Assembly: GCA_012729785.1 (NCBI GenBank)
Contig: JAAYCL010000032.1
Location: 1-64,000, forward strand
Direction of reading: 5' to 3'
From: Chlamydiota bacterium
GTDB lineage: Bacteria; Auribacterota; Tritonobacteria; UBA1439
DNA: 64,000 nucleotides
A program made the translations under genes and the position numbers. Positions 8,691-18,000 of the stretch are shown here, in pieces. The notes under the pieces are model-generated. The model was not told where the DNA came from. It saw only the letters and a program-made list of their open reading frames with translations, and made no database searches. How positions within the stretch are numbered: the first letter of the stretch is position 1; the number at the start of each line of letters is the position of its first letter.

Positions 8691-10959
8691 TAACCGTTGT
8701 TTTTTTATCCAGCGCCGCAATGACCTTCTCCGGCGTCACCGGCAGCTCGGTGAACCGCACCCCGATCGCATCGGCGACGGCGTTGAGGATGGCGGGGGCC
8801 GTGGGGGTGGTGACCACCTCGGCGACGCTGCGGGCGCCAAACGGCCCGCTCCCCTCGGGGACCTCGACCGGGATCGTCTCGATCTCCGGGACCTCCCACG
8901 ACGCGGGGAGGATGTAGGTGGAGAGCCCCGTGTTCTTGAACCGCCCCTTCTCGAGCACGTTCTCCTCCCAGAGGGCGTACCCGATCCCCATCACGATCCC
9001 CCCCTCGCTCTGCCCCTCCACGTTGATCGGATTGATGACGGTGCCGCAGTCGGGGATCGCGACCACCTTCTTCACGGCGATCTCTCCGGTGAGCGTGTCC
9101 ACCTCGACGAGGACGATCTGCGTGTTCGAGCAGAAGACGAGGTGCGGGAGGCCCATCGAGAACTCCTCCTTCGCGACCGGGATGTTGAAGATCCCCTCCT
9201 CCCGAAGCGGGCCGGCGGCGGCGATCTCCACGAACGAGACGGAGCGGGAGCCGTCCGCTGTGTGCACCGCTCCATCCGCAAGGGCGAGGGACTCCGCGTC
9301 GACAGCCAGTTTCTTCGCCGCGACCTCCCGGATGCGGGCGGCCAGGGCGCGCGCGGCCAGGAGCGTCGCCTGGCCGGCCGCGTAGAGCACGCGCGAGGCG
9401 GTGGTCGTCCCCGAATCGAGCGTCAGCTTCGTGTCCGCGCCGACGAACCGGATCGCCGCCGGCGGGACATCCAGCACCTCCGCCGCCACCTGGGCGATCC
9501 CTGTGTAGCTCCCCTGGCCGATCTCGATCGTCCCCTGGTAGAGGGTGACGGCGCCGTCCGCGGAGAGTTCCAGCGTGGTGGCGGCGTAGTCGGGGAGCCC
9601 CTTCCCGAGCCCGCTCCCCTGGAAACAGCAGGCGACGCCGACCCCGCGCTTCTTCCAGCGGTTGTCCGGCCGGGAGCGGTCGATCTCGGCCTTCACCCGG
9701 TCGCGCTCGGCCCAGAGCGGGTGCGCCATGGCCTTCTCGACCGTCTTGTCGACGCCGAACGCCATCAGCATCGGCTGCCCGATGCCGAAGATGTCTCCCT
9801 GCCGGATCACGTTTTTCGCACGCAGGGCGAGCGGATCGAGGCCGAGCCGGTCGGCGAGGATGTTCATCTGCGACTCCATCGCGACATGCGCCTGCGTCGC
9901 GCCGAAACCGCGGTAGGCCCCGCTCATCCCGTTGTTCGTATAGACCGCCCAGCCGTCCACCTTCAGGTTGGGGATCAGATACGGTCCGCAGCCGTGCTCG
10001 ACGACGAGACAGAGCACCGGTCCGCTCAGGGACGCGTAGGCGCCGCCGTCCTGGAGCGCCCAAACCTCGTGGGCGACAAGCGTGCCGTCGCGCATCGCGC
10101 CGGTTTTCATCCTGATCTCGACCGGGTGGCGGTGCGTGCAGCTGATGAAATGCTCCTCGCGGCTGAACCAGATCTTCGACGGCCGCCGCGTCTTGAGGGC
10201 GAGGAGGGCGAGGAGTATCTGCACCGTCACCTCGTCCTTGCCTCCGAACGCCCCGCCGGTGTACGGCTCGATCACCCGTATCTTCTCCTCCGGGTAGTCG
10301 AGGGCGCGGGAGATCTGGGTAACGTCCCTGAACGCGTACTGGCCCCCGCACCGGACCGTCAGGAGGCCGTCGGCGTCGACCGTGGCGAACCCCGCCTCGG
10401 TCTCGATGAAGCCGTGGTCCATCATCTGCGTCCGGTAGGTCTGCTCGACGACGACGTCCGCCTTCGCGAACCCCGCGTCGATCTCCCCGCGGGTGAAATG
10501 CAGCTCGTGCACGATGTTGCCGCCCTCGTGGAGCGGGACGCAGTCCTTCTCGAGGGCCTTGCGGGGATCGTCCACGAGCGGCAGCGGCTCGTACTCCACC
10601 TTGATCAAACCGAGCGCCTTCTCCGCGATCTCCTTCGTCTGCGCGCCGACCAGGGCGACCGCGTCGCCGACGTAGCGGACCCGGTCGCTGCAGAGGACCG
10701 GCTGGTCCTGCCGCTCGATCCCGAACCGGTTGCTCCCCTTCACGTCCTCGTGGGTGAGCACCGCGACGACCCCGCGCAGCTTCTTCGCCTCGGAGGTGTC
10801 GATGGAGAGGATGCGGGCGTGGGGATGCGCGGCCCTGAGGACCCTCCCCCAGACCATCCCCTTCTCGTAGATGTCGGACGGGTACTTCAGGCTCCCCTCC
10901 ACCTTGGGCCTGGCATCGATCCTGGTGATGCGCTTCCCGATGTATTTGTAGGCCGCCAT
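8614..10959 (-). CDS. Molybdenum hydroxylase catalytic (molybdopterin) subunit
   Basis: A 781-residue large subunit of the xanthine dehydrogenase family. Hammerhead domain to about residue 130; cofactor motifs GGAFGGKDE (about 228), AYRGFGATQA (about 346) and EIGQGSYTGIAQ; and near the C-terminus GPFGARSVAEV, whose Glu corresponds to the catalytic base of XDH. Together with the FAD and 2Fe-2S subunits and SsnA it fits the selenium-dependent or purine-type molybdenum hydroxylase group; selenium cannot be read from sequence. The family-like sequence ends at about VIAALDKK. The final 25 or so residues (TTVSHRDHRDRRERHLDC and on) are encoded by the palindromic repeat, which also provides the stop codon. 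The start has AAGG eight bases upstream. Confidence 0.9.
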   Translation of the reverse strand: MAAYKYIGKRITRIDARPKVEGSLKYPSDIYEKGMVWGRVLRAAHPHARILSIDTSEAKKLRGVVAVLTHEDVKGSNRFGIERQDQPVLCSDRVRYVGDAVALVGAQTKEIAEKALGLIKVEYEPLPLVDDPRKALEKDCVPLHEGGNIVHELHFTRGEIDAGFAKADVVVEQTYRTQMMDHGFIETEAGFATVDADGLLTVRCGGQYAFRDVTQISRALDYPEEKIRVIEPYTGGAFGGKDEVTVQILLALLALKTRRPSKIWFSREEHFISCTHRHPVEIRMKTGAMRDGTLVAHEVWALQDGGAYASLSGPVLCLVVEHGCGPYLIPNLKVDGWAVYTNNGMSGAYRGFGATQAHVAMESQMNILADRLGLDPLALRAKNVIRQGDIFGIGQPMLMAFGVDKTVEKAMAHPLWAERDRVKAEIDRSRPDNRWKKRGVGVACCFQGSGLGKGLPDYAATTLELSADGAVTLYQGTIEIGQGSYTGIAQVAAEVLDVPPAAIRFVGADTKLTLDSGTTTASRVLYAAGQATLLAARALAARIREVAAKKLAVDAESLALADGAVHTADGSRSVSFVEIAAAGPLREEGIFNIPVAKEEFSMGLPHLVFCSNTQIVLVEVDTLTGEIAVKKVVAIPDCGTVINPINVEGQSEGGIVMGIGYALWEENVLEKGRFKNTGLSTYILPASWEVPEIETIPVEVPEGSGPFGARSVAEVVTTPTAPAILNAVADAIGVRFTELPVTPEKVIAALDKKTTVSHRDHRDRRERHLDCRHGSTRMATD

Positions 10960-10982
10960 CTCCCTGACCTTCGGTCTTCCCT

Positions 10983-11210
10983 CTAGCCGCCGCCGACCGG
11001 CTGGAACAGCGACACCGCGCTCCCGTCCCGGAGGACCGCGTCGAGCGGGGCGCGCCTGCCGTCCACGAGCGCCCAGAGCGAGGCGGTGCGCGGGATCCCC
11101 AGCCGCTCCGCGATCGCCCGCGGCGTCGCCCCCTCCGGGAGCTCCATCGCGAATTCGCTCTCCGGCGCGTAGCTTCGGTACGCGCCGAAGAGGGATACCG
11201 TGATCGTCAT
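10983..11210 (-). CDS. MoaD/ThiS-family sulfur carrier-like protein
   Basis: A 75-residue ubiquitin-fold protein: MTITVSLFGAYRSYAP at the start, a middle EGATPRAIAERLGI helix, and a C-terminal PVGGG tail ending in the Gly-Gly needed for adenylation and thiocarboxylation. MoaD-type carriers supply sulfur for molybdopterin, and its position directly upstream of the hydroxylase catalytic subunit makes a role in maturing that enzyme's cofactor likely. Separated by 23 bases from the catalytic subunit gene. No adenylating MoeB/ThiF partner lies nearby. Confidence 0.8.
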   Translation of the reverse strand: MTITVSLFGAYRSYAPESEFAMELPEGATPRAIAERLGIPRTASLWALVDGRRAPLDAVLRDGSAVSLFQPVGGG

Positions 11211-11262
11211 CGGGCGCCGCTCCCCACGTGCCGGGATAGTCTAGCGGACGCGCCGGGGGCTT

Positions 11263-11457
11263 TCAATCGGAATTCTGCGCCCCCCGACTCGAGCGCAGAA
11301 GCTCCTCCGCCACGGAGGCGGCGATCTCCTCAACGGTCGATCCGTCCGCGCGCACGAGCATCCCGGCGCCGGCTTTCCGCGGAAACGATTCCCGGGTCGC
11401 GATGACCGCGGCGCGCGCCCCCCGGCCGGCATCGAGCTCCTTTGTCGCGCGAACCGT
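11263..11457 (-). pseudogene. XdhC/CoxI-like segment continuing past an in-frame TAA
   Basis: Immediately after the TAA (11458-11460) that ends the nucleotidyltransferase, the same reading frame stays open for 64 codons and reads LDAGRGARAAVIATRESFPR, then KAGAGMLVRADGSTVEEIAA. This resembles the N-terminal XdhC/CoxI domain (ATV.T.GS.PRK.GAKMLV.ADG). No ATG, GTG or TTG precedes the conserved part in this frame, so it cannot easily be translated alone. The simplest reading is a MobA-XdhC fusion protein broken by a nonsense mutation or by a base error. XdhC-type proteins help sulfurate and insert molybdenum cofactor into XDH-like enzymes. The usual GGG segment of XdhC is not seen, so the match is partial. 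Confidence 0.5.
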
Positions 11458-12039
11458 TTACCCTGTCCGCACCATCCTCTTGTACTCCTCCGGCGTGTCG
11501 ATGTCCGCCACGATCCCGGGATCGTCGAACGCGATCCGCCTGACCCGCGCCGGATCGGCCCGCACCACCGCCCGCGCCCCCTCGCCCGCCGGCGCGGCGA
11601 ACAGCTCGGCGAACACCGACCGGGGAAAGACAACCGGGTGCCCTCCCCTCCCCCGGTGGGAGGCGACGAGGATCATCCCCGGCTCCTTCTCCGCCTCCTG
11701 CCGCATCGTCCGGTAGGTGGCGGCGGAGACGAGCGGGTGGTCCACCAGCGTCACCAGGGCGCCGTGCGATCCCGATGCGACGGCCCGCAGGCCGCACCGC
11801 AGCGACGAGAGCTGGCCGTCGCGGTACGCGGGGTTGACGACGATCGACGCCGCGACGCGGCGCGACGACCGGACGCGTTCCGCGTCCGCGCCGAGCACGG
11901 CGACGATCTCCGCCACCCCCGCCTCCGAGAGGCGTGCGCAGACCGCGGAGAGGAACGTCTCCTCCCCGACCGGCAGGAGCGCCTTCGGCGTCCCCATCCG
12001 GCTCGATTCGCCCGCGGCGAGCACGATGGCTGAGATCAT
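11458..12039 (-). CDS. MobA-like NTP transferase (MocA/YgfJ type)
   Basis: A 193-residue nucleotidyltransferase: ISAIVLAAGESSRMGTPKAL at the N-terminus (nucleotide-binding loop), TLVDHPLVSAATYR, GHPVVFPRSVF and DIDTPEEYKRM at the C-terminus, the standard order of MocA/YgfJ cytidylyltransferases. MocA adds CMP to molybdopterin to make the cytosine dinucleotide cofactor of XDH-type enzymes; YgfJ is the homolog found in SsnA clusters. It is the upstream-most member of the hydroxylase gene set here. The coding frame is continuous with the XdhC-like segment apart from one TAA. Upstream lies the second palindromic repeat. Confidence 0.83.
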   Translation of the reverse strand: MISAIVLAAGESSRMGTPKALLPVGEETFLSAVCARLSEAGVAEIVAVLGADAERVRSSRRVAASIVVNPAYRDGQLSSLRCGLRAVASGSHGALVTLVDHPLVSAATYRTMRQEAEKEPGMILVASHRGRGGHPVVFPRSVFAELFAAPAGEGARAVVRADPARVRRIAFDDPGIVADIDTPEEYKRMVRTG

Positions 12040-12050
12040 AACCGACTTTC

Positions 12051-12193
12051 ACCACGGAGGCACGGAGGAGGAGAAGCGACGAAGACGATCAGCCGCGGAT
12101 TCTCGCGGATCTTCGCGGAAGCCCACACGGCGCACAACCGTCAGCGCGGATCCGCGCCGATCCGCGGCAGAAAGGATCCTCTCCCTCCGTGGT
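12051..12193. repeat. Palindromic dispersed element, copy 2
   Basis: Ends are the inverted repeat ACCACGGAGG (12051-12060) and CCTCCGTGGT (12184-12193). The internal core at 12092-12118 (GCCGCGGATTCTCGCGGATC and on) matches copy 1 at 8570-8596, and a complementary version occurs near 12155-12175, so the element folds on itself. It lies between upp and the MobA-like gene and holds no coding sequence. Confidence 0.7.
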
Positions 12194-12219
12194 TTCTCTG
12201 AACCTTATGGCGCCTTCGC

Positions 12220-12843
12220 CTATTCCGTGCCGAAGATCCGGTCGCCCGCGTCGCCGATGCCGGGGACGATGTAGGCGCGCCGGTTGAGGCCCCGGTCCAC
12301 GGCGGCGGTGTAGATGCGGAGGTCCGGGTGGCGGCGCTCCGCCTCGCGCACCCCCTCGGGCGCGGCCAGCAGCGTGACCGCGCGGATATCGCGGGCGCGG
12401 TTCTTCTTGAGGATATCGACGGCGGCGGCGAGCGACCCGCCGGTGGCGAGCATCGGGTCGAGGACGACAACGACGCGTCCGGCGAGGGACCGGGGGAGGG
12501 AGCGGGAGTATTCCCGCGGTCTGAACGTCCGCTCGTCCCTGCGGAGGCCGATCACCCCGACGGCCGCGCCGGGGACGAGTTCGAGGAAGCCGTCCAGCAT
12601 CCCGAGCCCCGCCCTGAGGATCGGCACCGCGACCACCGCCTCGTCCCCGAGCAGCCGCCCCTCCGCCACGCCGAGCGGCGTGCGGACACGACGGGGCCGG
12701 AGCGGGAGGTCCCGCAGCGCCTCGGTCGCGAGGATCAGCGTCGCCCGCCGCACCAGCCGGCGGAACCGGGGCGGTTCCGTGCGCCTGTCGCGCAGCCGGG
12801 CGAGCGCGTCCGCGAGCAGCGCGTGATCAACCGTGACGAGCAT
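12220..12843 (-). CDS. upp: Uracil phosphoribosyltransferase
   Basis: A 207-residue enzyme converting uracil and PRPP to UMP in pyrimidine salvage. The PRPP-binding loop VVVLDPMLATGGSLAAAVD (about 126-144) and the C-terminal uracil-binding YIVPGIGDAGDRIFGTE are both present, and VPILRAGLGMLDG is the usual mid-protein motif. Length is normal. It lies on the same strand as, and upstream of, the molybdenum hydroxylase genes, which is suggestive given the DPD-like protein there, but the palindromic repeat separates them and cotranscription is uncertain. Confidence 0.93.
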   Translation of the reverse strand: MLVTVDHALLADALARLRDRRTEPPRFRRLVRRATLILATEALRDLPLRPRRVRTPLGVAEGRLLGDEAVVAVPILRAGLGMLDGFLELVPGAAVGVIGLRRDERTFRPREYSRSLPRSLAGRVVVVLDPMLATGGSLAAAVDILKKNRARDIRAVTLLAAPEGVREAERRHPDLRIYTAAVDRGLNRRAYIVPGIGDAGDRIFGTE

Positions 12844-13041
12844 CTCCGCCGCCTTTCTGTGCGCCGCGTCCGGCCGGGCGGGCAGGCCCCTCCGACCGGA
12901 CAGGCCGAGAGTCTAGCACCGCGCCGGCCGCGGCACCAGCGGAATTCGATCTCTCCCCGGGACGCATCCGACGGAGATCCCGCGCGCGCGTCCGCCGCCG
13001 AAACGGCACAAAGGATCTTGCGGCGGGGGGCACAACGGGTA

Positions 13042-13070
13042 TATACTGTGAACCTCAAGATAAGGAGGAG
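13042..13070 (+). promoter_or_regulatory. Promoter -10 and ribosome binding site of ino1
   Basis: TATACT (13042-13047) is followed about 15 bases later by the strong ribosome binding site TAAGGAGGAG (13061-13070) and a TTG start at 13076. The strong Shine-Dalgarno is what supports the TTG. No clear -35 hexamer is evident. Confidence 0.55.
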
Positions 13071-13075
13071 GTTCC

Positions 13076-14179
13076 TTGAAGCGACCGATTCGCATCGCGC
13101 TGGCCGGCGTGGGGAACTGCGCCAGCTCGCTCATCCAGGGGATCGAGCATTACCGGCGCAACGCCGCGGGGGGGGCGGGAGCCATCGGGCTGATGCACTG
13201 GGAGATCCAGGGCCTCACCCCGGCGGATATCGAGGTGGTGGCGGCGTTCGACATCGACCGGCGCAAGGTCGGGCGGCCCCTGCACGAGGCGCTCTTCGCC
13301 AAGCCCAACTGCACCAAAACGATCGTCGCCGACATGCCGCCGAGCCCCGTGATCGTGAAGCCGGGCCCGGTCCTCGACGGCGTCGCCCCGCACATGAAGG
13401 ACTACGACGAGGACCAGATATTCCTCCCCGTCGACTGCCCGCCGTGCGACGTCGCCGGGGAGCTCGAGGCGAGCGGAGCCGAGATACTCCTCAACTACCT
13501 CCCGGTGGGCTCGCAGAAGGCGGTGGAGTTCTACGCCGACTGCTGCCTCTCAACCGGGGTGAGCCTCATCAACTGCATGCCGGTCTTCATCGTCTCCGAC
13601 GAGGCGTGGGCCCGGCGCTTCTCCGAGAAGCGGATCCCCGTCGTGGGGGACGACGTCAAAGCGCAGGTGGGCGCCACGATTGTCCACCGGACGCTCGCCA
13701 AGCTGTTCGACGACCGGGGGGTCAGGCTCGACCGCACCTACCAGCTCAACACCGGCGGCAACACCGATTTCCTGAACATGCTCAACCGGGACCGCCTCGC
13801 GACGAAACGCATCTCGAAGACCGAGGCGGTCCAGTCGCAGCTCTCGACCCCGCTGCACAAGGACGATATCCACGTGGGGCCCTCGGACTACGTCGCGTGG
13901 CAGAAGGACAACAAGGTCTGCTTCCTCAGGATGGAGGGGCGCGGCTTCGCGGGGATCCCGATGAACCTGGAACTGCGCCTCTCCGTCGAGGATTCCCCCA
14001 ACAGCGCTGGCGTCTCGATCGACGCCATCCGCTGTTGCCGGGTCGCGCGCGAGCGGGGGCTCGGCGGCCCGATCGACGCCGTCTGCGCCTACACGATGAA
14101 GCACCCTCCGCGGCAGATGCCCGACACTGTCGCCCGGGACCTCGTCCAGCGGTTCATCGACGGGGAGGAACCTGCCTGA
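13076..14179 (+). CDS. ino1: myo-Inositol-1-phosphate synthase
   Basis: A 367-residue NAD-dependent synthase turning glucose 6-phosphate into inositol 3-phosphate. The N-terminal Rossmann motif is IRIALAGVGNCASSLIQGI; HWEIQGLTPADIEVVAAFDI, INCMPVFIVSD, GDDVKAQVGATIVHR and LNTGGNTDFLNM are the family's catalytic and NAD-contacting segments, of the compact archaeal/actinobacterial type. Start is TTG with a strong AAGGAGGAG. A CDP-alcohol phosphatidyltransferase that could use the product lies 4.4 kb away, suggesting inositol phospholipid synthesis. Its 3' end overlaps the convergent response-regulator gene by 26 bases. Confidence 0.93.
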   Translation: MKRPIRIALAGVGNCASSLIQGIEHYRRNAAGGAGAIGLMHWEIQGLTPADIEVVAAFDIDRRKVGRPLHEALFAKPNCTKTIVADMPPSPVIVKPGPVLDGVAPHMKDYDEDQIFLPVDCPPCDVAGELEASGAEILLNYLPVGSQKAVEFYADCCLSTGVSLINCMPVFIVSDEAWARRFSEKRIPVVGDDVKAQVGATIVHRTLAKLFDDRGVRLDRTYQLNTGGNTDFLNMLNRDRLATKRISKTEAVQSQLSTPLHKDDIHVGPSDYVAWQKDNKVCFLRMEGRGFAGIPMNLELRLSVEDSPNSAGVSIDAIRCCRVARERGLGGPIDAVCAYTMKHPPRQMPDTVARDLVQRFIDGEEPA

Positions 14180-14579
14180 CGGGCGCCTCCCCCGTTTCGC
14201 CGCTCCCCCGGCGCCGCGACAGCGCCGCACGCACCGCCTTCACGATCGTCTCCTCGTAGCGGCCGTCTTTAAAGAGGACGGCCGCCGCCCCGGAGCGCAG
14301 CGCCTCCGCGGCGACCTGTTCCCGATCCCCCCCGGAGAAGACCAGAACGGGAAGATCCGGCCGCGCCTCCACGACCCGCCTGAGCGTGTCGACTCCCCAG
14401 CTGTCCGGGAGCGAGAGATCGAGCAGCACGGCGTCGATCCCCCCTTGCCTGAGGCGGTCCAGGGCCGTGGAGAGCCGGTCGGCCCATTCGACATCGAGCG
14501 CATCGGCGGTGAACTCCCTGACAAGCCGGGCCTGCAGGGGGCTGTCCTCGACGAGCAGGATCCTCGGGCGCGGCGTCAT
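14154..14579 (-). CDS. Stand-alone response regulator receiver (first)
   Basis: A 141-residue CheY-like receiver with no output domain. Acidic pair in RILLVEDSP, phospho-acceptor Asp in DAVLLDLSLPD, Ser in VLVFSGGD and Lys in AVLFKDG are all in place. Last gene of a three-gene unit (kinase, receiver, receiver) joined by ATGA overlaps at 15016 and 14579. Such paired stand-alone receivers usually relay phosphate to other proteins rather than bind DNA. Its end overlaps the convergent ino1 gene. Confidence 0.85.
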   Translation of the reverse strand: MTPRPRILLVEDSPLQARLVREFTADALDVEWADRLSTALDRLRQGGIDAVLLDLSLPDSWGVDTLRRVVEARPDLPVLVFSGGDREQVAAEALRSGAAAVLFKDGRYEETIVKAVRAALSRRRGSGETGEAPVRQVPPRR

Positions 14580-15016
14580 TGCCCACCCGCCCTCCCGCCG
14601 GGGAGCCGCGCGACGCCGAACCAGAACGCGGCGATCCCCCGCACCGCGGCCGCGAACCCGTCGAGGGTGGCGGGCTTGGTGATGTAACAGTTCGCGTACA
14701 GCTCGTAGGCCCGCACCACGTCCTCCTCCGCCATGGAGCCGGTGAGCACGACGACCGGGATCCGCCGCAACGCCTCGTCCGTCTTCATATCGGAGAGGAA
14801 CTCCCTCCCGTTCTTGCGCGGGAGATTGAGGTCGAGGAGGATAAGGTCGGGGAGCCGCGCGCCCGGGGCGCGCAGGGCGTTCAGCGCCTCGATCCCGTCG
14901 CGGACCACGCGCAGCCTTGCGGCGATCCCCTCCTCCTTCAGCACCTCCTCGAGGAGCCGCGCGTCGCCGGGATTGTCCTCCACGAGCAGCAGCTCCACGA
15001 TGCCTCGCGTCCGCAT
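14576..15016 (-). CDS. Stand-alone response regulator receiver (second, Rcp1-like)
   Basis: A 146-residue receiver: LLLVEDNPGDARLLEEVL, phospho-acceptor in LILLDLNLPRKNGREFL, VVLTGS, and CYITKPATLDGFAAAV. The NPGDARLL and RKNGREFL signatures place it with the Rcp1-type receivers that pair with phytochrome-like hybrid-free kinases. The start overlaps the kinase stop and its own stop overlaps the next receiver's start, both by ATGA, so the three are almost certainly cotranslated as one signalling unit. Confidence 0.87.
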   Translation of the reverse strand: MRTRGIVELLLVEDNPGDARLLEEVLKEEGIAARLRVVRDGIEALNALRAPGARLPDLILLDLNLPRKNGREFLSDMKTDEALRRIPVVVLTGSMAEEDVVRAYELYANCYITKPATLDGFAAAVRGIAAFWFGVARLPGGRAGGQ

Positions 15017-18000
15017 CACGCTCCCCTCCCCCCGCCGTGCGCCCCTTCGGCGGGGATCGTGAAGAAGAACGTCGCCCCGCGCCCCGGCTGCGACTCGACC
15101 CATATCCTTCCGCCGTGCCGCTCGACGATCTTGCGGCAGAGCGCGAGGCCGATGCCGGTTCCCGGGTACTCGTCCCTGCCGTGCAGGCGCTGAAAGATGA
15201 CGAAGATCCGCTCGGCGAATCGAGGCTCGATCCCGATCCCGTTGTCGCGGACCGAGAAGAGCCACTCCGCCCCCTCGCGCCGCGCCGAGACGTGGATGCG
15301 CGGAGGGACGGCGCTCTTGAACCTCACCGCGTTCCCGATCAGGTTCTGGAAGAGCTGGCCGAGCTCCTGCTCGTTCCCGGCCACGACCGGGAGCGGGTCG
15401 CGGGTGACGGCGCCGCGGGACTCGGAGATCGCCACCGCGAGGTTGGCGAGCGCCCGGTCGAGCGCGGCGCCGCAGTCAATCGGGGCGCGCGGCGAAGCGC
15501 CCGTGCCGAGACGCGAATACTCCAGGAGGCCGCTGATGAGCCCCTTCATGTGGCCGGCCCCCTCCACGGCGAAGCGGATGAACTCGGCCGCGTCCCCCCC
15601 GAGAAGGGCGCCGTAGCGCTTGTCGAGGAGCTGCAGGTAGCTGGTCACCATCCGGAGCGGCTCCTGCAGGTCGTGCGAGGCGACGTAGGCGAACTGCTCG
15701 AGCTCCTGGTTGGACCGTCGCAGGTCGCGGGCCGCCGTGCGGAGCGCCTCCTCCGCGCGCGAGCGGGCCTCCTCGATCTCGATCCCGTGGAGGGCGAAGG
15801 CGATGTCGCGGGCGAGCTCGCCGAAGAGCGCGCACTCCTCCTCGTCCGCGGAGAAATCCGCCGGGAGCCCGACCGAGAGGAGGCCGTAGACGCGGCCGCC
15901 GTAGCCGAGGCGCACGGTCATCGCCCCCTTCCGGTGGTACCCCCCGGCGAGAGGGCAGCTCGGGCAGGCGGAAGGCGGGTCCACGACGATGACCGGCTCG
16001 TCGCCCTCGAGCGCCCGCCTTCCGCAATCGGGGAGATCCCCGCGCCTGATGCGCTCCACGAGCCCGGCGAAATCGGGCCCGACGCCCGACTCGGCGGCCT
16101 CGCGAACCTCCCCGGAGTTCCCGAGCAACACCGCCCACGCGTTGATGTAGCCCCGGTGCGTCACGAGGCTCGCGCACGCCCCGCCGATGAGCTTGGCGCG
16201 GTTCTTCTCGCGGGTGATGAGGTGGTCCGCGCCTCGCAGCGCCCGGAGCACCCGCGTGAGGTGCTCCATCCGCTTCTCGGCGCGTTTCCGTTCGGTGATG
16301 TCGCGTGAGATCCCGACGGTGCCGATCACCCGCCCCTCGTAGTCGTAGACCGGCGCCTTGATCGTTTCGAGCCATGTGCGCGCGCCGGAAAGATTGACGG
16401 ACGGCTCCTCGATGCAGACCCGTTTCCCCGCCGACATCACCTCGACGTCGTCCCGCCGGTACCGCTCCGCGCGATCCTGCGGCCAGACATCGAAGTCGTT
16501 TTTCCCGATCAGCTCGTCGGGGCGCGCGCCTACCGTCCGGGCGAACGGCTCGTTCACGGCGATGTACCTGCTTTCCGTGTCCTTCAGCCACGCGGTGTCT
16601 GGGATGCCGTCGAGGAGCGCCTTCTGCTGGCGCTGGGTCTTCCGGAGCGCCTGCTCGACCAGCTTCTGCCCGGTGATGTCGCGGACGATCAGCATGCCCC
16701 CCACGGCGTCGCCCTTGTCGTCCCTGAGCAGCGTCCCGCTCATCCACGCGTGGAAGACGGAGCCGTCCTTCCGCGCCTGGCGGACCTCCTCCTGGTGGGC
16801 CCCTCCGGTCTCCACCCTGCCCTTGAACAGCTCCATCTCGCGGGCGCCCTGCCCCGGCGGGAAGAAGGCGGCGAACGGCTTCCCGGGAAGCTCCTCGGCG
16901 CCGTAGCCGTACATCGCCGCCCAGGAGGCGTTGGCGAACGTCAGGACCCCCGACGGGTCGGTGACCGCGATGCCGTCGATCGACTGCGCCACCGCCATCC
17001 CGAGCATGTAGAGGCGCTTCTCCGACTCCTTCCGCTCCGTGATATCGTCGAACAGGATCGCGAAGTAGCCCTTGCGCGGGCTGTAGGCGGAGAGCGAGTA
17101 CCAGCGGTTCAGAAAGACGGAGTAGCGTTCGACGCGCGCCGTCTCGCCGGTGAGGGCGACCTTCCCGTAGAGGCTCATCCAGTCGAACGCGTCGCGCACG
17201 ATGCCGGGCATCACCTCCGAGGCCTTCCTCCCCAAGATCGCCTCGCGGCGGAGCCGCGTCAGCTTTTCGAAGACGTGGTTGACCTCGATGAAAACGAAGT
17301 CCGTCGCCTCGCCGCGCTGGTCGGTCACGATCCGATGGTAGGCGAAACCGGTGAGCATGTTCTCGAAGAGGCAACGAAAATCCTCTTCGCTGCGTTTGAG
17401 GACCTCCTGCGTCCGCTCCAGGGCCACGAGCATCCCGTTGATGGATCCCGCCAGCCGCGACAGTTCGTCGCGCCCGCCGAGGATCACGCGCGAGGAGAGG
17501 TCGCCGGTGCTGCCGATGGCGTCCACCCGCGTCGTGAGCCGGCCGAGCGGCGAGAGGAGGAGCCGCTCGAGGACGAGCACGAAGCCGGCGCTGAAGACGA
17601 ACCCGACCGCCAGCATCGAGAGGACGAGGTACTGCAGCGTGTCGAGTCCGCGCGCGTGGATGTCCCGCAGTTCCTGGACGCGCAGGATGAGCGCGGGGGC
17701 GCCGTACAGGTCGGGCAGCATCCGGTAGCCCCCCAGTGTCCCCCCGTCGAGCGGCCGCACAAGATCCCCCGGCGCGCCGGCGAAGGAGGCGCGGGCGAGA
17801 CGGAAATCTACGGGGAGGTCCGGGGCGTCGAACGGGAGAAAGGTGAACTCGACATGCGTCAGGGAGGCGATCTCCCTCCCCCTCTCCTCGTCGAGACTGC
17901 GCGCCATCAGGAGCGCGCCCCTGATCGGGCCGGATCCCTCGCCGGTGAGGACCGGCCGCGTTGCGACGAGAACGGGCCCGGAGGCGAGCATCACGATCCC

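Noticed and set aside
8641-10986. A 781-codon plus-strand frame opposite the molybdenum hydroxylase subunit
   Set aside because: It mirrors the real gene codon by codon and shows no protein-like pattern.
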